In this document: piece by piece, positions 23,305-32,005 of the stretch
Numbering within the stretch: position 1 is the stretch's first letter
Layout of the letters: every line of letters starts with the position of its first letter
Assembly: GCF_029846235.1 (NCBI RefSeq)
Contig: NZ_JARVWP010000018.1
Coordinates: forward strand, 1-64,000
Direction of reading: 5' to 3'
From: Bradyrhizobium sp. CER78
GTDB taxonomy: Bacteria > Pseudomonadota > Alphaproteobacteria > Rhizobiales > Xanthobacteraceae
Length of the DNA: 64,000 bases
Notes under the pieces: model-generated
Seen by the model: the letters and a program-made list of their open reading frames with translations, nothing else
Databases searched by the model: none
What the model was told of the DNA's origin: nothing
Made by a program: the position numbers and the translations under genes

Positions 23305-25019
23305 TCGACGACACCGAGAGCCCCCCGGAGGACTCGTCGGCCCGCAAATGGAAGATCGCCGTGATCGACGACGATCACGCCGTCCATGAGGGCACCCGTT
23401 TTGCATTAAGCGACTACAATCTGAACGGCGCGACGCTGGAGATCCTCTCCGCCTACTCTGCGGCCGAAGGCCGCCCGCTGATGCGGGACAATCCCGACAT
23501 CGCGGCCGTGCTGCTCGACGTCATCATGGAGACCGACGTCGCCGGCCTCGAGCTCGTCGAATACATCCGCAACGAGATCAGGAACGAGACCGTCCGCATC
23601 ATCCTGCGCACCGGCCAGCCCGGCCAGGCGCCGGAGCGGCGCGTCATCGTGCAGTACGACATCAACGACTACAAGGCGAAGACCGAGCTCACCGCCGACA
23701 AGCTGTTTACCTCGCTGACCGCCGCGCTGCGCAGCTACCAGCAGCTCGAGCGCATGGTGCAGACGCGGCGCGGGCTCGAGATCATCATCGACGCCGCCTC
23801 GACGTTGTACGACTTCAAATCGATGCAGCGGCTGGCCGAGGGCGTGCTGACGCAGCTCGCCTCGCTACTCAATGTCGATTGCGCCGGCATTCTCGTGCTG
23901 CGCGACGACGGCAATGCGGCCGCATGTGATTTCTCGGTGCTGGCCTGCTCGGGCTGCTACAGCCGCTTCATCGGCACCACCTCCTCGAAGGCGCTCGATG
24001 CCGATCTGCGGCACATGGTCGAGGAAGCCTTCCAGCGCCGCAAGAACGAGTTCGCCGACCACCGCAGCGTGCTCTATTCGCGCACCGGCTCTGGCCGCGA
24101 GGTCGTGGTGCTGCTGCAGGCCGAGCGCCAGCTCTCCGACACCGATCGTGCGCTGGTCGAGATCTTCTCGAGCCGGCTGTCGATCGCGTTCGACAACGTG
24201 ATCCTGTACCAGCAGCTGCACGAGGCCAACACCCAGCTCGAGGACCGCGTCGCGCAGCGCACCCGCGCGCTGATGCAGGCCAACCGGCGGCTGTCGGCGC
24301 AGTGGCTGCGGCTGCAGCGCGCCAACGGCTTCAAGAACGAGATCCTCGGCACCGTCGCCCACGACTTGAAGAATCCGCTCGGCGTTATCCTCGGCCGCAC
24401 CGAGATGCTGACCGAGCTGATCGGCGCCGGCTCGCCGAAGGAGAACGTCACCTCGCAGGTCGAGCACATCCGCGATGCCACCAAGCGGCTGACCTCGATG
24501 GTCGATCACCTGATCTCGGATGCGATGGCGGACGCCTTCGACATCACCATCCGCCGCGAGCCAGTCGACGTCGCGGCCCTCGTCAACGAGGTCACCGAGG
24601 CCAATCTGCCCTCGGCCGTCAACAAGCAGCAGAGCATCTCGGTCTCAGGGCCGCAGCACTTCGTCACGATGTGCGACGCCGACCGGATCCGCGAGGCGAT
24701 CGACAACCTCGTCAGCAACGCCATCAAATACTCGCCGATCGGCGGAAAGATCACGGTCACGGTCAGCCACGAGGGCGACGACACGGTGATCCGGATCGCC
24801 GACCAGGGCCCCGGCCTCAGCCCCGAGGATCTCGGCCGGCTGTTCGGCCGGTTCCAGCGGCTGTCGGCCAAGCCGACCGCGGGCGAGAGCTCGACCGGCC
24901 TCGGCCTTTCCATCGTCAAGCGTATCATCGACATGCATGGCGGCCATGTGACCGCACAGAGCCCGGGCCCCGGACAGGGGTCGACCTTTACGGTTACACT
25001 GCCGGCGACAGAGACATGA
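23274..25019 (+). CDS. REC-DUF3369-histidine kinase, second kinase of the cascade
   Basis: 581 aa, no membrane segment. An N-terminal receiver has Asp82 in VLLDVIME, with the acidic pocket at IDDDH. It is followed by a DUF3369 region (about residues 160-320, containing DCAGILVL and FSVLACSGCYSRFIGT), then a coiled coil. The HisKA domain has His363 in GTVAHDLKNPLG, and the HATPase_c domain carries DNLVSNAIKYS, DQGPGLS and STGLGLSIVKRI. DUF3369 is more often found with HD-GYP outputs, so a kinase output is unusual. It overlaps the upstream kinase by 31 bases and the downstream regulator by ATGA. The arrangement suggests kinase 1 phosphorylates this receiver, which then controls phosphotransfer to the OmpR-type protein. 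Confidence 0.9.
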   Translation: MAEQDDVLQLIDDTESPPEDSSARKWKIAVIDDDHAVHEGTRFALSDYNLNGATLEILSAYSAAEGRPLMRDNPDIAAVLLDVIMETDVAGLELVEYIRNEIRNETVRIILRTGQPGQAPERRVIVQYDINDYKAKTELTADKLFTSLTAALRSYQQLERMVQTRRGLEIIIDAASTLYDFKSMQRLAEGVLTQLASLLNVDCAGILVLRDDGNAAACDFSVLACSGCYSRFIGTTSSKALDADLRHMVEEAFQRRKNEFADHRSVLYSRTGSGREVVVLLQAERQLSDTDRALVEIFSSRLSIAFDNVILYQQLHEANTQLEDRVAQRTRALMQANRRLSAQWLRLQRANGFKNEILGTVAHDLKNPLGVILGRTEMLTELIGAGSPKENVTSQVEHIRDATKRLTSMVDHLISDAMADAFDITIRREPVDVAALVNEVTEANLPSAVNKQQSISVSGPQHFVTMCDADRIREAIDNLVSNAIKYSPIGGKITVTVSHEGDDTVIRIADQGPGLSPEDLGRLFGRFQRLSAKPTAGESSTGLGLSIVKRIIDMHGGHVTAQSPGPGQGSTFTVTLPATET

Positions 25020-25753
25020 ACCAGAACCCGCATATCTTCATCGTCGACGACGAGGCGCCGGCCCGCGAGATGGTCGGCGATTACCTCAAGATGCACGGCT
25101 TCGGCGTGACGCTGTGCGACGGCGGCAAGAGCCTGCGCAAGGAGATCGAGAGCAGCACGCCCGATCTCGTGGTGCTGGACCTCAACATGCCCGAGGAAGA
25201 CGGGCTGTCGATCATTCGCGACCTCAAGAGCAAGATCAACGTCCCCGTCATCATGCTGACAGCTACTGCCAGCCCGATCGACCGGGTGGTCGGGCTCGAG
25301 CTCGGCGCCGACGATTACGTGGCCAAGCCCTGCGAATTGCGCGAGCTGATGGCGCGCATCCGTTCGGTGCTGCGGCGGAGCGGGCCTGCGAAATCAGCCG
25401 CGCCGGAACCGGCAAGCGCGAAGGCCGAAAAGGAGCAGCTGGTGCGGTTCGGCACCAAATGGCTCGACCTCGAGGCCCAGGCACTGCGCGACGACGAGGG
25501 CAATGAGCACCCGCTGACCGCCTCCGAGTTCGGCCTGCTCAAGGTGTTCGCGGCCAACCCGAAACGCGTGCTGTCGCGCGAGCGGCTGCTGGAACTCGCC
25601 AATGCGCGCGACGCCGAAGCCTTCGACCGCGCCGTCGACCTCCGCATCATGCGCATCCGCCGCAAGATCGAATTCGATCCGACCAAGCCATCCGTGATCC
25701 GGACCATCCGCGGCGGCGGCTACCTGTTCTCGCCGACCGGGGATAAGGCTTAG
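25016..25753 (+). CDS. OmpR/PhoB-type response regulator, output of the cascade
   Basis: 245 aa. The receiver has Asp55 in VVLDLNMPEEDG and Lys in DDYVAKPCELREL. A linker is followed by a C-terminal winged helix (LTASEFGLLKVFAANPKRVLSRERLLELA and the recognition region DLRIMRIRRKIE). The ATG overlaps the stop of the preceding kinase (ATGA), so it is translationally coupled. It is the DNA-binding output of the dctP-kinase-kinase operon. Targets are not evident; the divergent ugpB-like gene and the operon itself are the nearest candidates. Confidence 0.93.
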   Translation: MNQNPHIFIVDDEAPAREMVGDYLKMHGFGVTLCDGGKSLRKEIESSTPDLVVLDLNMPEEDGLSIIRDLKSKINVPVIMLTATASPIDRVVGLELGADDYVAKPCELRELMARIRSVLRRSGPAKSAAPEPASAKAEKEQLVRFGTKWLDLEAQALRDDEGNEHPLTASEFGLLKVFAANPKRVLSRERLLELANARDAEAFDRAVDLRIMRIRRKIEFDPTKPSVIRTIRGGGYLFSPTGDKA

Positions 25754-25771
25754 CTCTTCCGATGCCGTCTC

Positions 25772-25894
25772 CGTCATCCTGAGGAGCCGCGAAGCGGCGT
25801 CTCGAAGGATGCACGGCCCGGCTGGTGGCCGTCGATCCTTCGAGGCTCGCCCAGCGGCGCAATTGCGCCGCAAGGCTCGCACCTCAGGATGACG
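25772..25894. repeat. Palindromic intergenic repeat, family D
   Basis: Outer arms cgtcatcctgagg / cctcaggatgacg with inner tcgaagga / tccttcga pairing and a gcacggcccggctggtggccg centre. Copies are at 39217-39318 and 46901-47028. It occupies most of the 250 bases between the response regulator and polA. Confidence 0.8.
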
Positions 25895-26003
25895 GGACGA
25901 CGTCTGTACGTCCTCCTCGAATCCATCGAATTCGTTGTGCGGCACACCCGGAATCCACACACGTAAGGCTGTCATTCTCCGCAAAAATCCCTAAGTTTCG
26001 GCC

Positions 26004-29000
26004 ATGCCGAAAACAGCCTCCAAAGACCCCGCCAAGCCCGCTCCGAAGACCGCCCCCAAGCCCGTCGCCGCCAAAGCCGCGGCGAAGGGCGACCACGTCT
26101 TTCTGGTCGATGGTTCGTCCTACATCTTCCGCGCCTACCACGCGCTGCCGCCGCTCAACCGCAAGTCCGACGGGCTGCAGGTCAACGCCGTGCTCGGCTT
26201 CTGCAACATGCTGTGGAAGCTGCTGCGCGACATGCCGGAGGACAACCGGCCGACCCATCTGGCGATCGTGTTCGACAAGTCGGAGATCACGTTCCGCAAC
26301 AAGCTCTATCCGGACTACAAGGCGCACCGGCCGCCGGCGCCCGACGATCTGATCCCGCAATTCGCGCTGATCCGCGAGGCGGTGCGCGCCTTCGACCTGC
26401 CTTGCCTGGAGCAGGCGGGCTTCGAGGCCGACGACCTGATCGCGACCTATGCGCGGCAGGCCAATGAGCGCGGCGCCAGCACGACCATCGTGTCGTCAGA
26501 CAAGGATCTGATGCAGCTCGTCACCGACAAGGTCGTGATGTACGACACGATGAAGGACCGCCGCATCGGCATCCCGGAGGTGATCGAGAAATTCGGCGTG
26601 CCGCCGGAGAAGGTCGTCGAGGTGCAGGCGCTGGCCGGCGACTCCACCGACAACGTGCCCGGCGTGCCCGGCATCGGCATCAAGACCGCGGCCCAACTGA
26701 TCATCGAGTATGGCGATCTCGATCAGCTCTTGTTCCGCGCCACCGAGATCAAGCAGCCGAAGCGCCGCGAGGCGCTGCTCGAGAACGCCGAGAAGGCGCG
26801 GATCTCGCGCCAGCTGGTGCTGCTCGACGACAAGGTCGATCTCGAAGTGCCGCTCGACGACCTCGCCGTGCACGAGCCCGACTCGCGCCGGCTGATCGCC
26901 TTCCTCAAGGCGATGGAGTTCACCACCCTCACCCGCCGCGTCGCCGACTATGCGCAGATCGATCCGGCCAATGTCGATGCCGATCCCGGCAACAAGAGCG
27001 GCGCGAGCGTGTTCTCGCCGCTGCCGCCGTCGGACGTGACGCCGGCGCCGGGCGACGCACCGACAGCCGGCGCGGCGCCACCTGCGAAGGCCAAGCCGAC
27101 CGGCGCGCGCGACGACAAGAACTCCAACCGCAAGGGCACGCCGGCGACGCTGGCCGAGGCCCGTGGCGAAGCGATCCGCAAGACCGGCTTCGACCGCAAG
27201 GCGTATCAGGCGATCGGCAGCCTCGATCAGCTCAACGCCCTGATCGCGCGCGCGCACGACACCGGCTATCTCGCGATCGAGGCGATGTCGGAATCGATCG
27301 ACCCGATGCAGGCCGAGCTGTCCGGGCTGGCATTCGCCGTGGCGCCCAACGATGCCTGTTATATCCCGCTCGGCCATAAGGAGCCCGGCGGCGGCGCTGG
27401 CCTGTTCGATGCCGGCCTCGCCCCCGGGCAGCTTAAGACCGCCGATGCGCTGAAGGCGCTGAAGCCGCTGCTGGAGTCCGCCGGCATCCAGAAGGTCGGC
27501 TTCAACGTCAAGTTCACCTCGGTGACCTTGGCGCAGCACGGCGTCACGCTGCGCAACATCGATGACGCGCAGCTGATGTCCTACGCGCTCGATGCCGGCC
27601 GCGGCTCGCACGCGCTGGAGGCGCTCGCCGAGCGCTGGTTTGGCCATGCCGTCGTCAATTACGGCGGCCTCATCGGCAGCGGCAAGGGCAAGCTGACCTT
27701 CGATCAGGTCACGATCGACAAGGCGACCGAATATGCGGCCGAGAGCGCCGACGTGATCATGCGGCTGTGGCGCGTGCTGAAGCCGCGCCTCGTCGCCGAG
27801 CGGATGACGACGGTGTACGAGACGCTGGAGCGGCCGCTGGTCTCGGTGCTGGCGCGAATGGAGCGGCGCGGCATCTCGATCGACCGCCAGGTGCTCTCGC
27901 GCCTCTCGGGCGATTTCGCCCAGACCGCGGCGCGGGTCGAAGCCGAGATCCAGGAGATCGCCGGTGAGCCGGTCAATGTCGGCAGCCCGAAGCAGATCGG
28001 CGACATCATCTTCGGCAAGATGGGATTGCCCGGCGGCAGCAAGACCAAGACCGGCGCGTGGTCGACCACCGCGCAGGTGCTCGACGAACTCGCCGAGCAG
28101 GGCCACGAATTCCCGAAGAAGATTTTGGAGTGGCGTCAGGTCTCCAAGCTGAAATCGACCTACACCGACGCGCTGCCGACCTACGTCAACCCGCAGACCC
28201 ATCGCGTGCACACGACCTACGCGCTGGCCGCGACCACGACGGGCCGGCTGTCGTCGAACGAGCCGAATTTGCAGAACATCCCGGTTCGCACCGAGGACGG
28301 CCGCAAGATCCGCCGCGCCTTCATCGCGACGCCGGGCCACAAGCTGGTGTCGGCGGACTACTCACAGATCGAACTGCGGTTGCTCGCCGAGATCGCCGAC
28401 GTGCCGGTGCTGCGCCAGGCATTCCGCGACGGGCTCGACATTCACGCCATGACGGCGTCCGAGATGTTCGGCGTGCCGATCAAGGACATGCCGAGCGAGG
28501 TGCGCCGCCGCGCCAAGGCGATCAACTTCGGCATCATCTACGGCATCTCGGCGTTCGGCCTTGCCAACCAGCTCGGCATCGCGCGCGAGGAAGCCTCGGC
28601 CTACATCAAGAAATACTTCGAGCGCTTCCCCGGCATCCGCGCCTATATGGACGAGACCAAGGACTCCTGCCGCCGCAACGGCTATGTGACGACACTGTTC
28701 GGCCGTAAGATGTACTACCCCGACATCAAGGCCTCCAACGCCTCGGTGCGTGCCTTCAACGAACGCGCCGCGATCAATGCCCGCCTGCAGGGTACCGCGG
28801 CCGACATCATCCGCCGCGCCATGATCCGGGTCGAGGACGCGCTCACCGAGAAGAAGCTCTCGGCGCAGATGCTCTTGCAGGTGCATGACGAGCTGATCTT
28901 CGAGGTGCCCGACGGCGAGGTCGCAGCGACGCTGCCGGTCGTGCAGAAGGTGATGCAGGACGCGCCGTTCCCGGCCGTGATCCTGTCGCTGCCGCTGCAG

Positions 29001-29042
29001 GTCGACGCGCGGGCGGCGAACAATTGGGACGAGGCGCATTAG
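26004..29042 (+). CDS. polA: DNA polymerase I with degenerate proofreading site
   Basis: 1012 aa, longer than the E. coli enzyme (928 aa) because of a Lys/Ala/Pro-rich N-terminal extension and a long linker (about residues 320-390). The 5'-3' exonuclease domain starts VFLVDGSSYIFRAYHALPP and looks complete. The polymerase domain has motif A DYSQIELRLLAE, motif B RRRAKAINFGIIYG and motif C VHDELIFE, all intact. In the 3'-5' exonuclease domain the metal ligands are lost. The DxE of exo I is Glu426-Ala-Met428, the exo II Asp is Thr505 in NVKFTSV, and the exo III Asp is Ser581 in YAAESADV. It should act in Okazaki-fragment maturation and repair without proofreading. Confidence 0.97.
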   Translation: MPKTASKDPAKPAPKTAPKPVAAKAAAKGDHVFLVDGSSYIFRAYHALPPLNRKSDGLQVNAVLGFCNMLWKLLRDMPEDNRPTHLAIVFDKSEITFRNKLYPDYKAHRPPAPDDLIPQFALIREAVRAFDLPCLEQAGFEADDLIATYARQANERGASTTIVSSDKDLMQLVTDKVVMYDTMKDRRIGIPEVIEKFGVPPEKVVEVQALAGDSTDNVPGVPGIGIKTAAQLIIEYGDLDQLLFRATEIKQPKRREALLENAEKARISRQLVLLDDKVDLEVPLDDLAVHEPDSRRLIAFLKAMEFTTLTRRVADYAQIDPANVDADPGNKSGASVFSPLPPSDVTPAPGDAPTAGAAPPAKAKPTGARDDKNSNRKGTPATLAEARGEAIRKTGFDRKAYQAIGSLDQLNALIARAHDTGYLAIEAMSESIDPMQAELSGLAFAVAPNDACYIPLGHKEPGGGAGLFDAGLAPGQLKTADALKALKPLLESAGIQKVGFNVKFTSVTLAQHGVTLRNIDDAQLMSYALDAGRGSHALEALAERWFGHAVVNYGGLIGSGKGKLTFDQVTIDKATEYAAESADVIMRLWRVLKPRLVAERMTTVYETLERPLVSVLARMERRGISIDRQVLSRLSGDFAQTAARVEAEIQEIAGEPVNVGSPKQIGDIIFGKMGLPGGSKTKTGAWSTTAQVLDELAEQGHEFPKKILEWRQVSKLKSTYTDALPTYVNPQTHRVHTTYALAATTTGRLSSNEPNLQNIPVRTEDGRKIRRAFIATPGHKLVSADYSQIELRLLAEIADVPVLRQAFRDGLDIHAMTASEMFGVPIKDMPSEVRRRAKAINFGIIYGISAFGLANQLGIAREEASAYIKKYFERFPGIRAYMDETKDSCRRNGYVTTLFGRKMYYPDIKASNASVRAFNERAAINARLQGTAADIIRRAMIRVEDALTEKKLSAQMLLQVHDELIFEVPDGEVAATLPVVQKVMQDAPFPAVILSLPLQVDARAANNWDEAH

Positions 29043-29126
29043 CGGCTCAAGATCGGGGCTAGCGGACGGTGGTCGCTCGTTGGTGAAGTAACGCGATCGC
29101 CGCCTATCGCATCCGCTCCAAGTTAG

Positions 29127-29334
29127 GTGAGCACGGCAGACAGGCTCCCTCCCCCCTTGCGGGGGAGGGTGGGGAGAGGGGTGTTGCACGACGTGCTCTC
29201 GAGATGAGCTTCAGTGACGCGCGGTTCAATGTTGCACGAGCCGCGCGCCCATTACTCATCTCGCCCGGGGCTACCCCTCTCCCCACCCTCTCCCGCAAGG
29301 GGAGAGGGTGCCTGACAGATGTGCTCACCTCACT
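29127..29334. repeat. Palindromic intergenic repeat, family B
   Basis: Long inverted repeat: gtgagcacg, caggctccctccccccttgcgggggaggg, gagaggggtgttgc at one end; gctacccctctcc, ctctcccgcaaggggagag, gcctgacagatgtgctcacc at the other. Same ends as the 3.5 and 15.3 kb copies. The rest of the 410-base gap between polA and the LysE gene shows no gene. Confidence 0.8.
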
Positions 29335-29452
29335 TGCGTGTGCGATCAGCCGTTCGCTGCCACGACATCCACATTGCTCCGAGAGCAATTCCAGCATGGC
29401 TTGGCATCAGACGACACGCTAGAAGTGTGTGCATCCCCTCGCGAGACCCATC

Positions 29453-30088
29453 ATGCCCCATACATCCGCCCTGCTCGGCTTTGCGCTCGTCTGCCTCGGC
29501 ATGGTGCTGACGCCGGGACCGAACATGATGTACCTGATCTCGCGCTCGATCACGCAAGGGCCGGCGGCCGGCATCGTTTCGCTCGGCGGCGTCGCGCTCG
29601 GCTTCGTGTTCTACATGCTGTGCGCGGCGTTCGGCATCACCGCACTGCTGTTTGCGATTCCCTACGCCTATGACGCGCTGCGCTTCGCGGGTGCCGCCTA
29701 TCTGCTGTGGCTGGCGTGGCAGGCCGTGAGGCCCGGCGGCCGCTCGCCGTTCCAGGTCAAGGCGCTGAAGGTCGACGGCCCGCGCAAATTGTTTGCGATG
29801 GGTTTCCTCACCAATCTGCTGAATCCGAAGATCGCGATGCTTTATCTCGCGCTGCTGCCGCAGTTCATCGATCCCGCCGGCGGCAGCGTGCTGACGCAGT
29901 CGCTTGCGCTCGGCTCGATCCAGATCGTGATCAGCGTCAGCGTCAACGCGATGATCGCACTCGCCGCGGGCTCGATCGCGGTGTTCCTCGGCACCCGCCC
30001 GACCTGGCTGCTGGTGCAGCGCTGGCTGATGGGCACGGTGCTCGCAGGGCTTGCGATGAAGATGGCGCTCGAGGCAAGGAGAGCGTGA
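29453..30088 (+). CDS. LysE/RhtB-family amino acid exporter
   Basis: 211 aa inner-membrane protein with about six helices. The LysE family motif is GMVLTPGPNMMYLISRSITQGPAAG near the N terminus, followed by VALGFVFYMLCAAFG and MGFLTNLLNPKIAMLYLALLPQF. Members export amino acids or related compounds. The ATG was preferred to a GTG eight codons upstream because it lines up with the family N terminus. It stands alone, between two family B repeats. The substrate cannot be predicted. Confidence 0.9.
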   Translation: MPHTSALLGFALVCLGMVLTPGPNMMYLISRSITQGPAAGIVSLGGVALGFVFYMLCAAFGITALLFAIPYAYDALRFAGAAYLLWLAWQAVRPGGRSPFQVKALKVDGPRKLFAMGFLTNLLNPKIAMLYLALLPQFIDPAGGSVLTQSLALGSIQIVISVSVNAMIALAAGSIAVFLGTRPTWLLVQRWLMGTVLAGLAMKMALEARRA

Positions 30089-30096
30089 CTTGCTTG

Positions 30097-30220
30097 CCTC
30101 TCCCGCTTGCGGGGGAGGCCGACGCGCGAAGCGCGGCGGGTGGGGGCTCTCTCCAGAATTTCGACAGTCGTTACGCGGCAACACCCCCACCGCGGCCCTC
30201 CCCCGCAAGCGGGAGAGGGA
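30097..30220. repeat. Palindromic intergenic repeat, family B variant
   Basis: Inverted repeat cctctcccgcttgcgggggagg ... cctcccccgcaagcgggagagg, with inner cgcgaagcgcgg and tgggggct / acacccccac pairing. It lies between the convergent LysE and glutathione S-transferase genes. Confidence 0.75.
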
Positions 30221-30227
30221 GAAAAGT

Positions 30228-30854
30228 TCAATCCAGCTTCGCCTCCATCCCGCGCTTTGTCGCGGGGCGGGCCATCAGCGTCTCGTACCAGCGCTTGACG
30301 TTGGGGAAGTCGGCCAGATCGACCTTGTGGCGCGGATGGCGCCAGGCCCAGCCAAGGATGGCGAAGTCGGCCACCGAGAGATCGCCGGCGACGAAGTCGC
30401 GCCCGTCGAGCCTGCGGTCCAGCACGCCGTAGAGCCGCCGCGTCTCGGCCATGTAGCGCTTCAGGCCGTAGGCGCGGTCCTGCTCGTTTTCCAGCGCGAT
30501 GAAATGATGCACCTGGCCCGGCATCGGGCCGAAACCGCCCATCTGCCACATCAGCCACTCATAGACCGGGATCCGCTCGGCCAGCGGCTTCGGCAGGAAC
30601 TTGCCGGTCTTCTCGCCGAGATAGAGCAGGATCGCGCCGGACTCGAAGATACTGACCGGCTTGCCGCCGGGACCATCGGGATCGACGATCGCCGGGATCT
30701 TGTTGTTCGGGCTGATCGCGAGGAAGGCAGGCGCCATCTGCTCGCCCTTGCCGATATTCACCGGGATCACCTTGTAGGGCAGCCCCATTTCCTCCAGCGC
30801 CACCGAGATCTTGCGGCCATTCGGCGTGTTCCAGGTGTGCAGCTCGATGGTCAT
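30228..30854 (-). CDS. Glutathione S-transferase, YfcG/GstB-like
   Basis: 208 aa. The N-terminal thioredoxin-like domain begins IELHTWNTPNGRKISVALEEMGLPY and includes NNKIPAIVDPDG and the glutathione-anchoring FESGAILLYLGEKTG. The all-helical C domain includes YEWLMWQMGGFGPMPGQ. This is the nu-class layout (YfcG/YghU relatives), in which Thr/Asn near the N terminus replaces a catalytic Tyr or Cys and disulfide reductase activity is common. It is divergent from pyrE across 225 bases. Confidence 0.9.
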   Translation of the reverse strand: MTIELHTWNTPNGRKISVALEEMGLPYKVIPVNIGKGEQMAPAFLAISPNNKIPAIVDPDGPGGKPVSIFESGAILLYLGEKTGKFLPKPLAERIPVYEWLMWQMGGFGPMPGQVHHFIALENEQDRAYGLKRYMAETRRLYGVLDRRLDGRDFVAGDLSVADFAILGWAWRHPRHKVDLADFPNVKRWYETLMARPATKRGMEAKLD

Positions 30855-30872
30855 TTCCGCTTCCCTCGCAAG

Positions 30873-30920
30873 TGTTTGGCCAAATGTTTAGCCGAGTGGT
30901 TGGCCAAGCGTTTGGGCCTG
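30873..30920. repeat. 12-base tandem repeat, four units
   Basis: Four head-to-tail copies of a degenerate 12-mer (TGTTTGGCCAAA, TGTTTAGCCGAG, TGGTTGGCCAAG, CGTTTGGGCCTG) lie immediately upstream of the glutathione S-transferase start and in the divergent region leading to pyrE. The inner TTGGCCAA is palindromic. It could be a cluster of regulator sites or a slippage array. Confidence 0.55.
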
Positions 30921-31079
30921 CTTACGGGGATCGAGACGGCCGCACAACCGCACTTTCCGGAAAGCCCGCCCGCAGAAATCGCGGCGTGGGCGCTGTTGAC
31001 GGCCCGATTTCCACGCTGGAATGTGCCGGTCAGCGTGGATAGATTGCCGCCCGCCTCAAACCCTCAAGGGAAAAAGTCT

Positions 31080-31643
31080 TTGTCCAAATCAGCCTCCCGC
31101 GCCCGCCTCGCCGAGATCATCCGCAAGCGTTCGTTCGGCCGCGGCGAGATCACCTTGGCGTCGGGCCGCAAGAGCGACTTCTATTTCAACCTGAAGCCGA
31201 CGATGCTCGATCCCGAAGGCGCGGCGCTGCTCGCCGAGCTGACCTATGAGGCGCTGAAGGACGACAAGCTCGATTTCGTCGGCGGGCTGGAGATGGGCGC
31301 GGTGCCGCTCGCCGGCGCCATCGCGCAGCTGTCCTGGCTGAAGGGTCATCCGATCGCCGCGTTCTTCGTGCGCAAGAAGCCGAAGGAGCACGGCGCGAAG
31401 CTTTCAGTCGAAGGGCTCGCCAAAGGCGAGAGTCTGGCCGGCAAGCGCATCGTGATCGTCGAGGACGTCACCACGACAGGCGGCTCGGCGCTAAAGGCGG
31501 TGGAAGCGGTGCGCGAGGCCGGCGGCGAGATCGCACTGGTCTTCACCATGGTCGACCGCGAGGAAGGCGCCACCGAGACCTTCGCCGAAGCCGGATTGCA
31601 ATTCCGCGCGCTCTACAAGGCCGGCGAGTTCCTGAAGGACTGA
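31080..31643 (+). CDS. pyrE: Orotate phosphoribosyltransferase
   Basis: 187 aa. It converts orotate and PRPP to orotidine 5'-phosphate in pyrimidine synthesis. Signatures are FGRGEITLASGRKSDFYFNLKP, GGLEMGAVPLAGAIAQ, FVRKKPKEHG and the PRPP loop RIVIVEDVTTTGGSALKAVE. The start is inferred to be the TTG preceded by AAGGGA, since it gives the family's usual length. A longer open frame extends far upstream without any related sequence. Confidence 0.9.
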   Translation: MSKSASRARLAEIIRKRSFGRGEITLASGRKSDFYFNLKPTMLDPEGAALLAELTYEALKDDKLDFVGGLEMGAVPLAGAIAQLSWLKGHPIAAFFVRKKPKEHGAKLSVEGLAKGESLAGKRIVIVEDVTTTGGSALKAVEAVREAGGEIALVFTMVDREEGATETFAEAGLQFRALYKAGEFLKD

Positions 31644-31654
31644 CGGTCTCTCTT

Positions 31655-31849
31655 CTCCCTCGCCCCGTCCTCTCGGGGAGAGGGTTGGGGTGAGGGCTGT
31701 CTCCACAAGCCGCGAAGGCGGTGAGACCTGTACCCCCTCACCCGGATCGCATCTCGCGATGCGACACAGCCGAAGCTCTGCTTCGGCGTGCTTGAGAATG
31801 GCCGCCGAAGGCGGCCGACGCCTCTCCCCGCAAGCGGGGCGAGGTGAAG
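31655..31849. repeat. Palindromic intergenic repeat, family B variant
   Basis: tctccctcgccccgtcctctcggggagag, ggttggggtgaggg and ccccctcacccggatcgcat at one side; nested cgaagctctgcttcg, gaatggccgccgaaggcggcc and ctctccccgcaagcggggcgag at the other. It occupies most of the 362 bases between pyrE and the DUF2865 gene. Confidence 0.75.
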
Positions 31850-32005
31850 AGAAGTCCGCGTGATCCCGCCTTCTTCTTGTGACGTCGTCACGCCCAATCA
31901 ATCGCTCGTTTACCATCCCACCGTAGGGTGAATCCGCCGGGGCACCTTGCCGCCGCGGCGCGTCGGGTGGAGTTGGCGTTGCGTACAGAGTTGAGTGATC
32001 GGCGT

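Noticed and set aside
26496..28340. 614-codon minus-strand frame inside polA
   Set aside because: Antisense shadow of a clearly conserved gene.
30090..31079. Upstream extension of the pyrE reading frame
   Set aside because: It would add 330 residues encoded by a palindromic repeat, antisense gst sequence and a tandem repeat. PyrE has its normal length from the TTG at 31080.
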